Shown here: positions 35,396 through 49,270 of the stretch, in pieces
How positions within the stretch are numbered: position 1 is the stretch's first letter
How the letters are laid out: the number at the start of each line of letters is the position of its first letter
NCBI RefSeq assembly: GCF_037975245.1
Contig: NC_092573.1
Span: 6,424,001 to 6,488,000, forward strand
DNA: 64,000 nucleotides
Source: Apostichopus japonicus
Taxonomy: Eukaryota > Echinodermata > Holothuroidea > Aspidochirotida > Stichopodidae
Reading direction: 5' to 3'
Translations under genes and position numbers: made by a program
Notes under the pieces: model-generated
The model's database searches: none
Told to the model about the DNA's origin: nothing
Seen by the model: the letters and a program-made list of their open reading frames with translations, nothing else

Positions 35396-36499
35396 ATTAC
35401 CATACGTTAGCATACTTTTATTTCATCATCGTTACATCTTTACCCTGCTTGAAAGCTATCGAGATATGAAAAAAATATTTGCACTCATCGAAAAAACTTG
35501 ACCTACTTCGAGCCATTCCGATATTTCCTAAATTTTGATTCGTTTTGGGAAATTTCTGTGAAAGTACCGTTACCCAACCCAAACACATGGCTTTACCGAA
35601 CAAACCAAGTATGCAAGTTAAGTAATGACAAGACATGAATCAATTTCGCCCGCTCTGTCAATATTGAACACTTTGGCACGACTTCCGTTTCAAGAACCCA
35701 GATTTTTCAATTTCTGTTTTCAAAAAAATTGTGTGAATGTTGCACTCTCTAGGAAATCTGGTGTAAGTGGAAGCCCCTGAGGGAGAAATAGAAATTTGCC
35801 AATTTATGAACGAAAACCCCCAAAGAACTGTTAACCCGGCTTTCTACGGATTTCGTAAAAGAATGAATACGATATTAAAATGAAAGAGCTACTGTCTGAT
35901 CAACGTGCAATCACATGAAGGGATTCAATAGTTTAGAAAGCAGGTCAAATTGCTTACAAGATGCAATTCTCATGAACAAGACACTGGTAAGATTAAATTC
36001 TAACAAGAAGGTTTGAACCATGCCAGGATGCTCTCCTTATCCGAAGGTGATTCAACGAATAAATGCAAACATTTTGTAAGCGACCATCTTCCATACGTTA
36101 CAAGCTATAGGAACGCATAATGACTGCTGGCATTTCAGTTATTCTGGACAATACTCAGAGACTATGCGACTTTGAACAAGGAAGGATGTTTCCACCAATG
36201 AATACATAATTCCACAATTAGAATTAGTCTTGCAAGAGAATCCATACATTAATAAATAAATAAATAACCCTAATAAAAACATTTCCATATCAAAAAATAT
36301 TTTATTTTTTTTGGGGGGGGGGTGAGTTAAAAGAATATTTATACCCGATGGACACAAAAAAAAATTGTGACAAAAGCAGAAGTTGAATTTTACAGTTTAT
36401 GATGAGAAAAGTAACATGGCTGTGACTTGATCGTTTCTTCATATTGGACAGCAATGTCTTTCCATCTATTACACAAAAATGGATATTCCATTCTTGCCG
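35396..36499. other. Intergenic, no gene recognised
   Basis: Contains a poly-G run at about 36312-36322 and otherwise unremarkable AT-rich sequence. A minus-strand frame near 35500 (MARSRSSFFDECKYFF) followed by a possible donor was noted, but its phase does not join the exon at 33960-34110. Confidence 0.45.
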
Positions 36500-36700
36500 T
36501 GTATCTCCTTCCAGCCCAGAGGAAACAGGTTCGAATCCAGAGGTTACAGGTTCGAATCCAGAGGTAACAGGTTCAAATCCTGTTCTAGCCACGGATACAT
36601 TGCTTTGCTCTTTTCCTGAGTCTGAAATTTCCCAGTTAGTTTTCTGTTATTTATTGAATTATTAAATCATAGATATGATAATCCCATTTACCTTAAATAT
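36500..36700 (+). mobile_element. tRNA-derived SINE with triplicated B box
   Basis: Three tandem 21-bp units of the form GAGGTTACAGGTTCGAATCC place three pol III B boxes in a row (GGTTCGAATCC twice, GGTTCAAATCC once). They are followed by TGTTCTAGCCACGG and a non-tRNA body (ATTGCTTTGCTCTTTTCCTG). The A box and 5' half of the tRNA head are not recognisable. This is a rearranged or truncated SINE rather than a working tRNA. Confidence 0.7.
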
Positions 36701-36881
36701 CCCTATTAGTTTGAATTTTGACAATGTAAAGGATGTTTGATGTACAGGATGTGTTAGGTAACTTATTGTGTCCACTGTAATCATTGTCACACACAACAAT
36801 TATGTATAATGCTGCAAAACTCTGTTACTAATGATCATGGTTTCTTAAACATTAGATGGATTGGAAGTTATTGTCACTCTT

Positions 36882-37269
36882 GAGGGCGTTGTGGTCAAGT
36901 GGTTAAGGCAGTGGACTGGTGATCTAAGGATTACAGGTTCGAGCCCTGGCCAGATCATTGCGTTGTGTTCTTGGGCAAGGCACTTTATCTCCATTGCCTC
37001 ACTTCACCCAGGTGTATAAATGGGGACTTGCGAGGTAACTTGTAAATATAGTTGCGTGCGCCGGTTTGTGGCTGCACCCTATGGGAAGTCCCCCGGGGGA
37101 AACGTGGTTGTGGTGCACTGTGGTGCCCCAGGAGAGATTGATTGAATTGCGCACACTTTGGTGTGTGGGTGTGACAAGTTACCAATGACCAAGGCTAATA
37201 GCGCCTTTGAACAATTTCTGTTGACTTTGGCGCTATATAAATGTCTTCTGATTGATTGATTGATTGATT
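36882..37269 (+). mobile_element. tRNA-derived SINE, full length (~388 bp)
   Basis: The tRNA-like head has A box TGGTCAAGTGGTTAAGGC and B box GGTTCGAGCCC, about 70 nt. The body begins TTCTTGGGCAAGGCACTTTA and includes CACCCAGGTGTATAAATGGG. The 3' end, TTTGGCGCTATATAAATGTC, resembles a LINE-type 3' tail, and is followed by (TGAT)n. Head, body and tail are complete, so it may have been active recently. It directly abuts the 25-bp minisatellite array. Confidence 0.92.
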
Positions 37270-37311
37270 CCCTCATATCAGAGAACTACACGCAAGCTTC
37301 ATTAAAATAGT

Positions 37312-40300
37312 CCGATCCCTATACAGTGCTAATAGTGGAATTCCTATACAGTACTAATAGTGGGATCCCTATACAGTACTAATAGTGGGATCCCTATACA
37401 GTACTAATAGTGGGATCCCTATACAGTACTTATAGTGGGATCCCTATATACAGTACTTATAGTGGGATCCCTATACAGGACTAATAGTGGGATCCCTATA
37501 CAGTACTAATAGTGGGATCCCTATACAGTACTTAAAGTGGGATCCCTATATACAGTACTTATAGTGGGATCCCTATACAGTACTAATAGTGGGATCCCTA
37601 TACAGTACTAATAGTGGGATCCCTATACAGTACTTATAGTGGGATCCCTATACAGTACTTAGTCCGATCCCTATACAGTACTAACAGTGGGATCCCTATA
37701 CAGTACTAATAGTGGGATCCCTATACAGTACTAATAGTGGGATCCCTATACAGTACTTATAGTGGGATCCCTATATACAGTACTTATAGTGGGATCCCTA
37801 TACAGTACTTATAGTGGGATCCCTATATACAGTACTAATAGTGGGATCCCTATACAGTACTAATAGTGGGATCCCTATACAGAACTTATAGTGGGATCCC
37901 TATATACAGTACTTATAGTGGGATCCCTATAAAGTACTTATAGTCCGATCCCTATACAGTACTTAGTCAGATCCCTATACAGTACTAACAGTGGGATCCC
38001 TATACAGTACTAATGGTGGGATCCCTATACAGTACTAATAGTGGGATCCCTATACAGTACTTATAGTGGGATCCCTATACAGTACTAATAGTGGGATCCC
38101 TATACAGTACTAATAGTGGGATCCCTATACAGTACTAATAGTGGGATCCCTATACAGTACTAATAGTGGGATCCCTATACAGTACTAATAGTGGGATCCC
38201 TATACAGTACTAACAGTGGGATCCCTATACAGTACTAATAGTGGGATCCCTATACAGTACTAATAGTGGGATCCCTATACAGTACTTATAGTGGGATCCC
38301 TATACAGTACTAATAGTGGGATCCCTATACAGTACTAATAGTGGGATCCCTATACAGTACTAATAGAGGGATCCCTATACAGTACTAATAGTGGGATCCC
38401 TATACAGTACTAATAGAGGGATCCCTATACAGTACTAATAGTGGGATCCCTATACAGTACTAATAGTGGGATCCCTATACAGTACTAATAGTGGGATCCC
38501 TATACAGTACTAATAGTGGGATCCCTATACAGTACTAATAGTGGGATCCCTATACAGTACTAATAGTGGGATCCCTATACAGTACTAATAGTGGGATCCC
38601 TATACAGTACTAATAGAGGGATCCCTATACAGTACTAATAGTGGGATCCCTATACAGTACTAATAGTGGGATCGCTATACAGTACTAATAGAGGGATCCC
38701 TATACAGTACTAATAGTGGGATCCCTATACAGTACTAATAGAGGGATCCCTATACAGTACTAATAGTGGGATCCCTATACAGTACTAATAGTGGGATCCC
38801 CCTATATACTTATAGTGGGATCCCTATACAGTACTAATAGTGGGATCCCTATATAGTACTAATAGTGGGATCCCTATACAGTACTAATAGTGGGATCCCT
38901 ATACAGTACTAATAGTGGGATCCCTATGCAGTACTAATAGTGGGATCCCTATATACTTATGGTCTGATCCCTATACAGTACTAATAGTGGGATCCCTATA
39001 CAGTACTAATAGTGGGATCCCTATACAGTACTAATAGTGGGATCCCTATACAGTACTAATAGTGGGATCCCTATACAGTACTAATAGTGGGATCCCTATA
39101 CAGTACTAATAGTGGGATCCCTATACAGTACTAATAGAGGGATCCCTATACAGTACTAATAGTGGGATCCCTATACAGTACTAATAGAGGGATCCCTATA
39201 CAGTACTAATAGTGGGATCCCTATACAGTACTAATAGTGGGATCCCTATATACTTATAGTGGGATCCCTATACGGTACTAATAGTGGGATCCCTATACAG
39301 TACTAATAGTGGGATCCCTATACAGTACTAATAGTGGGATCCCTATACAGTACTAATAGTGGGATCCCTATACAGTACTAATAGTGGGATCCCTATGCAG
39401 TACTAATAGTGGGATCCCTATATACTTATGGTCGGATCCCTATACAGTACTAATAGTGGGATCCCTATACAGTACTAACAGTGGGATCCCTATACAGTAC
39501 TAATAGTGGGATCCCTATACAGTACTAATAGTGGGATCCCTATACAGTACTAATAGTGGGATCCCTTGCAGTACAAATAGTGGGATCCCTATACAGTACT
39601 TATAGTGGGATCCCTATACAGTACTAATAGTGGGATCCCTATACAGTACTAATAGTGGGATCCCTATACAGTACTAAAAGTGGGATCCCTATACAGTACT
39701 AATAGTGGGATCCCTATACAGTACTTATAGTGGGAATCCGATACAGTACTAATAGTGGGATCCCTATACAGTACTAATAGTGGGAATCCGATACAGTACT
39801 AATAGTGGGATCCCTATACAGTACTAATAGTGGGATCCCTATACAGTACTTATAGTGGGATCCCTATACAGTACTTATAGTCCGATCCCTATACAGTACT
39901 AATAGTGGGATCCCTATACAGTACTAATAGTGGAATCCCTATACAGTACTAATAGTGGGATCCCTATACAGTACTAATAGTGGGAATCCGATACAGTACT
40001 AATAGTGGGATCCCTATACAGTACTAATAGTGGGAATCCGATACAGTACTAATAGTGGGATCCCTATACAGTACTAATAGTGGGATCCCTATACAGTACT
40101 TATAGTGGGATCCCTATACAGTACTTATAGTCCGATCCCTATACAGTACTAATAGTGGGATCCCTATACAGTACTAATAGTGGAATCCCTATACAGTACT
40201 AATAGTGGGATCCCTATACAGTACTTATAGTGGGATCCCTATACAGTACTAATAGTGGGATCCCTATACAGTACTAATAGTGGGATCCCTATACAGTACT

Positions 40301-42318
40301 AATAGTGGGATCCCTATACAGTACTTATAGTCCGATCCCTATACAGTACTAATAGTGGGATCCCTATACAGTACTAATAGTGGGAATCCGATACAGTACT
40401 AATAGTGGGATCCCTATACAGTACTAATAGTGGGATCCCTATACAGTACTAATAGTGGGATCCCTATACAGTACTAATAGTGGAATCCCTATACAGTACT
40501 AATAGTGGGATCCCTATACAGTACTTATAGTCCGATCCCTATACAGTACTAATAGTGGGATCCCTATACAGTACTAATAGTGGGATCCCTATACAGTACT
40601 TATAGTCCGATCCCTATACAGTACTAATAGTGGGATCCCTATACAGTACTAATAGTGGGATCCCTATACAGTACTAATAGTGGGATCCCTATACAGTACT
40701 AATAGTGGGATCCCTATACAGTACTAATAGTGGGATCCCTATACAGTACAGTACTAATAGTGGGATCCCTATACAGTACTTATAGTCCGATCCCTATACA
40801 GTACTAATAGTGGGATCCCTATACAGTACTAATAGAGGGATCCCTATACAGTACTAATAGTGGGATCCCTATACAGTACTAATAGTGGGATCCCTATACA
40901 GTACTTATAGTACGATCCCTATACAGTACTAATAGTGGGATCCCTATACAGTACTAATAGTGGGATCCCTATACAGTACTAATAGTGGGATCCCTATACA
41001 GTACTTATAGTGGGATCCCTATACAGTACTTATAGTGTCGGATCCCTATACAGTACTAATAGTGGGATCCCTATACAGTACTAATAGTGGGATCCCTATA
41101 CAGTACTTATAGTGGGAATCCGATACAGTACTAATAGTGGGATCCCTATACAGTACTAATAGTGGGATCCCTATACAGTACTTATAGTGGGAATCCGATA
41201 CAGTACTAATAGTGGGATCCCTATACAGTACTAATAGTGGGATCCCTATACAGTACTAATAGAGGGATCCCTATACAGTACTAATAGTGGGATCCCTATA
41301 CAGTACTAATAGTGGGATCCCTATACAGTACTTATAGTACGATCCCTATACAGTACTAATAGTGGGATCCCTATACAGTACTAATAGTGGGATCCCTATA
41401 CAGTACTAATAGTGGGATCCCTATACAGTACTTATAGTGGGATCCCTATACAGTACTTATAGTGTCAGATCCCTATACAGTACTAATAGTGGGATCCCTA
41501 TACAGTACTAATAGTCCGATCCCTATACAGTACTAATAGTGGGATCCCTATACAGTACTTATAGTGGGAATCCGATACAGTACTAATAGTGGGATCCCTA
41601 TACAGTACTAATAGTGGGATCCCTATACAGTACTTATAGTGGGAATCCGATACAGTACTAATAGTGGGATCCCTATACAGTACTAATAGTGGGATCCCTA
41701 TACAGTACTTATAGTGTCGGATCCCTATACAGTACTAATAGTGGGATCCCTATACAGTACTAATAGTGGGATCCCTATACAGTACTTATAGTGGGAATCC
41801 GATACAGTACTAATAGTGGGATCCCTATACAGTACTAATAGTGGGATCCCTATACAGTACTTATAGTGTCGGATCCCTATACAGTACTAATAGTGGGATC
41901 CCTATACAGTACTTATAGTACGATCCCTATACAGTACTAATAGTACGATCCCTATACAGTACTAATAGTGGGATCCCTATACAGTACTAATAGTGGGATC
42001 CCTATACAGTACTAATAGTGGGATCCCTATACAGTACTTATAGTGTCGGATCCCTATACAGTACTAATAGTGGGATCCCTATACAGTACTAATAGTGGGA
42101 TCCCTATACAGTACTAATAGTGGGATCCCTATACAGTACTTATAGTGGGAATCCGATACAGTACTAATAGTGGGATCCCTATACAGTACTTATAGTGGGA
42201 TCCCTATACAGTACTTATAGTGGGATCCCTATACAGTACTAATAGTGGGATCCCTATACAGTACTTATAGTGGGAATCCGATACAGTACTTATAGTGGGA
42301 TCCCTATACCTACTTATA
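37312..42318. repeat. 5-kb minisatellite of a 25-bp quasi-palindromic unit (~200 copies)
   Basis: The unit has two adjacent parts, GGGATCCCTATACAGT and ACTAATAGT. Each carries the palindromes GGGATCCC and AGTACT, and the flanks between them are nearly self-complementary, so each unit could fold. Common variants are ACTTATAGT, ATAGAGGG, CTATATACAGT, GGGAATCCGATACAGT and ATAGT(C)CGATCC. These recur in blocks, showing higher-order expansion. A stray pair of units sits at 42397-42448 after about 70 bp of unique sequence. No protein frame survives because 25 is not a multiple of 3. Confidence 0.98.
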
Positions 42319-45112
42319 GTCCGATCCCGAATCTTTCAACTCATGAAATATTTGCACTATTGCATTCATAACCATTCATTATTTGTAAACTAACAGTCGG
42401 ATCCCTATATAGTACTAATAGTGGGATCCCGATACAGTACTTATAGTGAACTGTGAACACCGGTCACCAAACACACTGGCTTTTTTTCAATGAGCATATG
42501 ATTAGTACTACGCTATGTATGAAGTCTTACCAAAACATCCCTTCTTGAGAGCTTAAAATGTGTGCAAGCTTCTGTACTGTAAGTGTCACGTACATATAGA
42601 TTTATGCATGTTGTTACAAATTACGATGTGCTATGAATGTTATCCACAGCAACATAATTAACTGATCAGGATATCATTATAAAAGTGCTAAAGTACTGTG
42701 TTTATATGAGTTCAGTTCAGAACAGAAAACTGCTAATTACTGACTATATTTTACAATGACTGGTATCTATCCACTGGCGAACATTTATATAGCAGTTGAG
42801 TGTACAGCACCTACAGTATCACTAATATGTTTGTTGTTGTTCACACTTTGTGTTCAATCATTTACAAAACTACTTAACACTTTTCACAAAGTGCCTGAAG
42901 TATTAAACGAAGCTGTGAATTCCCTGGACTCATATTTTCATTGCAGAGTTCCATGGTTCAATGAATTTCACAGTTTAGTAGAAATATTATCATCCATGAG
43001 CAAATCCATGTATTGACTAAAGATAACAAAGCAGAGGGGTTTTTTTTTTGGCCAAAGGCAATAAATGTTAGAGTTTACCCAGCAGACGTTGGTTTAAGTG
43101 TCCGTCATGAGCTTATGATTGCAGTTTGCTCTACTGTACGCACAAGTACATTCTCTATCAGACTTTATTATTATGTTTGTATTTAATTGTGTGTAACCTA
43201 CTATACAAACCAGGCATTTGCACTCTCTGCTACACAGTACAACAGCTCTGCGGAAACCAGGGTTGCGACGGCTCTTGGCGAGAATTACGCTTCACCACTC
43301 AAATTTATTTCGTACAAATGTGTCAGTTACATCCACATTTTGCATCATGAGAATAATCTGAAGTACATTACATCGGTAGACTCATTTACATGTGTTCATG
43401 GCCAGAAGGATTAAAGTAGCATGCAGGGTTTTACCAGAATGTTCCAATGGCATAAACAGGGTTTTCTCCATTCTTCATAAGATTGATAACAAAATTACTC
43501 TCTGTAATGTATGTTTTGTTTTCTTGTCACACACCTAAAAAATTAAGTATCCTTAATTCATTTTCTTTTTGCTCTCATTATTGCAAGATTATCATCGGTT
43601 GATATAAATGGAACATTGTCTTGATTGATATGGTCCATGCTATATATGGATCTTGGTGCCTTACTTGAAATGAAATTAAACTTTATGGTACCAGAAAGCT
43701 GCTTTTAGGAGCTTAGCATTCCGAAATTCGTCAGGAATTTGAGTAAACAACAGTTCAGAATATTAATTACTCAAAACAAGAATGCAAGAGATCACATACT
43801 CAAAGACGTTGACTTATTGTTTTTAACCAAATGAAGGTTGATGGGAAAGTGTTTAATTTGATTTCATCCTCAAATATTTGTCACCATGTTACTATTTTTT
43901 GTCATTAAAAGCAAAACTTACCAAATTATAAAAAAAAAAATCCATTAAACAAGACATATTTCCAAAAAATTCTCTTTTAGGGTATGATCTGCTTTATGAC
44001 TATTATATTCAAGCTAACATTGTTATATTGGTAATTAATGTTCATAAAATATCATCAATTTTAAGATAACTCAAATCTACACAAAGTTACTGTATTAATG
44101 TATATAGTAAAGGCTTCATAATTGGTGCACCTTCGTAATTGACGCACCTTCAAATATTACTAGCAACGATACAGCAGGCAACCTAAACTTTTTGCAGTCA
44201 AGCAGAGTTACATATTTGATGAGTTTTAATCCATTACAGATACATGCTGATCAAATTGTGTTTTTTTGAAGCTTTTAACATGCTCCCCCAGTATTGCATC
44301 CAAAGGCAATGGATGTACAGTATACTTGGGCCTACACTACAGTTAGTTTATCGACAAAAGTGTCAATTTAGGGTTATGAAAGAACTTGACACGGCAGACA
44401 TTTTGTGGTCAAATTCTGCTCGATTGTACGTTGCGTAGGCACAGAACAATAAACATTTCGAGATCATTACGTTTATGAGGAACTACACATATGAAAAACG
44501 CATACAGTTGAGTGATTTCGATTTTTCGTTGATAGACATCGCTAATCAAATCCTTAAGCGCATCAATTATGAGCCCACCATGATAGATACGTAATATATA
44601 TATATATATATATCTAGATACAATAGCCTTCATAGCACGACACGTGTAGCTGAGTGAGAAATCCGCATGCTGCTTTAAAGAAGGAAAGACACATTCCCCT
44701 GAGGGGAAACACGTCAATGAGAACAACTGATAAACAGTCCTGTTTTCCCACATTTGATTCACTTATCACTGTAATGTCCAGACTGCAGTATTCCTAGCAA
44801 AAACCTTCAAAAGATATCTATTAAAATACAAAAAGACTGCAATATTAAGGTCAATATGTTGGCAATCTGAAACGAGGTATTTTACATCGAGTCGTATTGT
44901 ACCTTCCCATCATTTTTGGCCTAGACCATGCCATAGTAATGTACAATTGGATAGAATCCTTTTACAAATAGTAAGAAAGCTGTAAACTTAGCTAAGAGAT
45001 AACAAACAATTGGACCCTCCTAGGATTGTAATATATATATGCAAATTATTTGACAATTACTTCAGGACACAACATTAAATGTATGGATAGAATTTTTCTT
45101 CAAAAACTCTTG

Positions 45113-45292
45113 CAAATGTTTCAATTTTCAATATGTTATTACTCCTTGTGAAAGCTTAATGGAATAAAGTAGTAGATATATAATGTTTAATGTACATGCA
45201 TACAAATGTTGCAATTTTCAATATTTTATTATTCCTTTTGAAAGCTTGACGGAATAAAGGAGTATCATGTTTAATGTACAAACATACTTCTC
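45113..45292. repeat. 90-bp tandem duplication
   Basis: CAAATGTT(T/G)CAATTTTCAATAT is repeated at 45113 and 45203. Each copy continues with AAAGCTT(A/G)A(T/C)GGAATAAAG and ends TGTTTAATGTACA. Two diverged copies. Confidence 0.85.
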
Positions 45293-48200
45293 TCCTTTCT
45301 TTACAGCACTTGGAGAATGTTACCAAGATGTTGTGATAAATTTAAAAAAAAAAAATCTTAAGAACTTGGAACAGCTTTTCAGACACAGAGAGTGGCCTTT
45401 GCTTTTAAGTAGAAAGCAAAATTGCAATGTGGTTTCCATGATGTAACATGAGCAGTTTTCTTCATGAATCTGATGTAATTTATAGTGAGGGTGTACAACA
45501 TACTTGATCTTAGTACTACAGTGAAAAGCAGTTTGATGTGACAAACAATAAATTCACAATGACACAGGCTGTCCTGAAATGACCATTGACCTCAACAACA
45601 GGCTTCTTGTACTAAATGTGATAGATACTGTACATCATCATACTAAATATATGACATCTGTCCTTGTTGAAACAATTACAATTACATGTTTGAAGGTTCG
45701 CTCTCACTTTCTGTCGGGCGGGGATGAGGAATGAATTGTTCACATCGTATGAAAGGACAAGACCATTTAGTTTTGGTTATACAGTAATGTGGCCATCACA
45801 TCCATCGACCAACAGATTTAACATCAACTAGTAACATAATCGAAATTAATTATGTGTCACATATATAGCTAACATCAATAATAAGTACTGAAAGGTAAAT
45901 TTTTCAGGCATTGGAATTAAAACAAAATTTAACAATTGTCCAAAAAATGCACAAAACACTTTGGCTGTGACAATCAGACGTAGATTTGTGAAAGAACTGT
46001 ACGTGACACAACTTACTGTTAGCAGCCATGAGTTTAATACGAAGCAGTTTAACCATGGATGCGCTATAGAACTAACAGTGCAGAGCTTTCCTACACAGTC
46101 AGTTCACTTTAACATATATGGGTCACAACTCCCATCACCAGGGTATTAATTTACCTTGGTTTTATGAAGATTGCAGAGCAGAGATATTGATGGAAGTCTG
46201 CCCTTATATTTACATCCTTACTCGCAGCTATACCTGCATCGTTGGTAGAAATGTTACCAGATACACGTCGGTATACATTTTACGTTAATCAAGGCGCCAC
46301 ACAAAAAGTGGAACATGATTACTGCGACTTTCTACAGCAAACAGGAAAACGTCTGAAAATGAGGACAGCACAAACACTCAGGTGTACCCTTCTATCAGGG
46401 TCAGTAAGGAATTTCCATTTCTTGAAGGAAATGTAAACCGGGTAACAGTGAAATAAATATATATATCACAAAATGTCAGTAAACCTATTAATTCAGTCAG
46501 ATGACATATGAAATACATTAATATGTACTGTAGCTCATCCTAACAGACTGACTCAGGAAGCAGAACTGAAAGAAAAAAGTATAAAAGAAACCAAAAAACA
46601 GCAAAATAATGGTAACTAGAAAGTCAGTGAAAAAAAGACATGATGCAACTAAAACAAAGATTAGAAAAACTGTTTCGTCCAAAATTTCTGGTGATTTTAC
46701 TAAACCTACTCACAATCCGATTACGATCAAGAAACCTAAACAGTATGTACCTTAATTACCTCCTTTTTTTTTTAATCTCAATAAACTATAAATTATTCAT
46801 TAATACCTACAGGAGAAATTCACAATTTCTTGTCCATTTGAAAATTTGTTGCCCAAATTTCATAATTTGTTCACAGTTATAATTCATCAGAAATTACAAG
46901 CAAACAGAGAAAAATAAATTATTTTTTAGATTTTCTTCATCACTCTCTAATAATCAATCAGTCTACAGTAGATAATGGACTGCGTTATTTGAAATCACTT
47001 TGAAATCAAGTTCAGATATACTGTATTATCTTTGATTTGCTAAAAGGGCAAATTAAAACACTTCCCAAAAGCACATCCATTAGTATAGCATAAGCGATTC
47101 AGATTAAATAGTTATACCACAAGGACCAAAGACCTAGAGCTACATAAAACAATAAATAAAAAAACTACAAAAAAAAAAACTGTACATGCCATTCCATTAA
47201 AACCAAAAACAGGTCAGCATGAAGAAATGTAAACAATCTCGAGTAGCCAGGCACATGAGTTGTCCACTAATAATGATTAACTCATATACTGCAGTACAGA
47301 ACCTTCTTCACGTTGTAACAGTTCCTTATCCTCTTAAAAACATTCCAATTTTGAATGCCCAAAATTAAATTTCAAGTTCTGTTGTAGATCTGCTATCCCA
47401 GTACAGTAGTAGTACCCTTGACAAGTTTAGCAGCTTTCAATTTCAATTCTGGGAGTGACCTCATTTCGTAACTGTGCATCGCTATTGGACGGTTTCTGTA
47501 AAGTACGCCTCACTTAGCGTTCGCAAATGCAATCTTACAATGCGAGCCTAAAATAGTCACAATTTATACACAGAGCACTGTCCTGTCTATCTGAAAGTGC
47601 AGTGTTCTATCTCTGTATAATAAGCTTACTGATCTACTCATGCTTGAAGAGCACTAATACAGTATGTATGACAGAATAAAAACTACTCATCTCAGATGAG
47701 TGATTAATCAGAATAAAAATAGAAAAAAATCAAAGAATAATTTTAACCTTCATTTGAAAATACTCATCTCATGGATTTATAATGGTTCCAGTAAAAATAT
47801 ACAACCTTACTATTTCTTGGAGAATTAATGTTAAAGAAAAAAAATATGCTACGCTGTTTTCTGTTTACATTTTTTTTTTTTTTTTTTACCCGTTGATACT
47901 TTACCATTGAAGATATTAAGGCAAATTTGGATGGGAATTTCCCCTTCTAAGTTCTTTAACTTTTCCCAAATCCAGATTACAGATGATTACTTATCTTGAA
48001 GAGAACATAAAAATATATTTGTCCTTTCTGCAAAAAATATATAAGATAAAATCAAAATGTTTTAAAGAAAGACATATCTCATCGCAGACTACGGATATCA
48101 ACCAAGATAATTTATTCCTTTGAGCTTATCATTTTGAAGTGAATGAACATGCCCTGAACACATTTTGTTGTATGATGAATGCACAAACATGGCTGTTTAG

Positions 48201-49156
48201 TTGTCAATAATATTTTTCTGTTCTTATGCTTGTATTTTTTGTTTTTTCACAGGGAAAAACTTGTAAGAAGTTATAAAGAGTCTGGAAAAATGTCTCAAAA
48301 TCTGAAACTCTGTTCCAAGATTGCCTCATGAATGTGTAGACTATGTACAACAAGAACTGAATGCTTCTTTCTCTCATGGTAAAGTACTGTATAATGAGAC
48401 AACCAAAGGCCCTTCAGTTTTTTCCCCTTTTGACAACTGTAATCCAAAAGGTACATGCAGTTCTATTTATCAATACATATATGAATGCCTTTTTTAGATT
48501 CCTGAACTACAAACCTTTGGTTTTAAATTGGCTTGTACAATGACTACTATACAGACCTGTGTTCACGGCATGTGCTACCAAGTTCACAGGTGTCATCATT
48601 TCTCAAGACACACAGTGTGAATAACTGTTATGGTAGATTTATGTCTTTTGTGCAAGTAAGGTTGTGCATAGTTGGTTGAAATCATGTTAACAGTATTAGC
48701 AAAGCCTGGTATTGCTGTCACTTCCGTATTCTCTGTATCTTAAAGGGTTATTCCAGAGGCAGGCAATGTAACACTTAGGCATACATGGAAAAGAAACATA
48801 ATCCAGACTGTATTAGTTGACACCCCCCCCCCCCCACCCATCTCAATATTCTTGTTCCTAACTCAAGATATGGTTGATTGAATATTAACTCTTTTGGCTG
48901 ACTAAACCCTCCATTCCACCCTGGAGTAGGTCACAGGAGGAGCTCTGCCATGTCATAACACAAATGTTCTCCAAAAGCTTTATTTTGCCATTATAATCTT
49001 CTCACTTATTTATTCTTGAAACTTGATACACTTGGAATGCCTGGTTTAGCCGTCAAGGGTCTCTCTATATTTAGAATTTCATCAAAGTGCAACATTAGTT
49101 TCCTCAATGAGTATGTCAATTAATTTTTACCAAGAGAAGCTAGAAACAATTTCAGC

Positions 49157-49270
49157 TTTCAATTGCCATAGTGACATCTTTTATATGCACTGTTGCCAGA
49201 TGCAATTCACAAAAATACCACCAAATATGAAAAAAATTGTGTCTTCGCCATACATAATGCTATTAAGAAG
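49157..49270. repeat. Dispersed repeat related to 33022-33135
   Basis: Shared order of blocks: CAGCT..CAATTGC, GATGACATC/GTGACATC, CTGTT, AAAATACCAC(T/C)(A)AA, GCCATACA(A/T)AATGCTATT. Divergence is high, so this is an old interspersed repeat of unknown class. It lies in the same orientation at both places. Confidence 0.45.

Noticed and set aside
37312-42318. CRISPR-like regular repeats
   Set aside because: There are no unique spacers: the 25-bp units are contiguous. The genome is eukaryotic, so this is a minisatellite.
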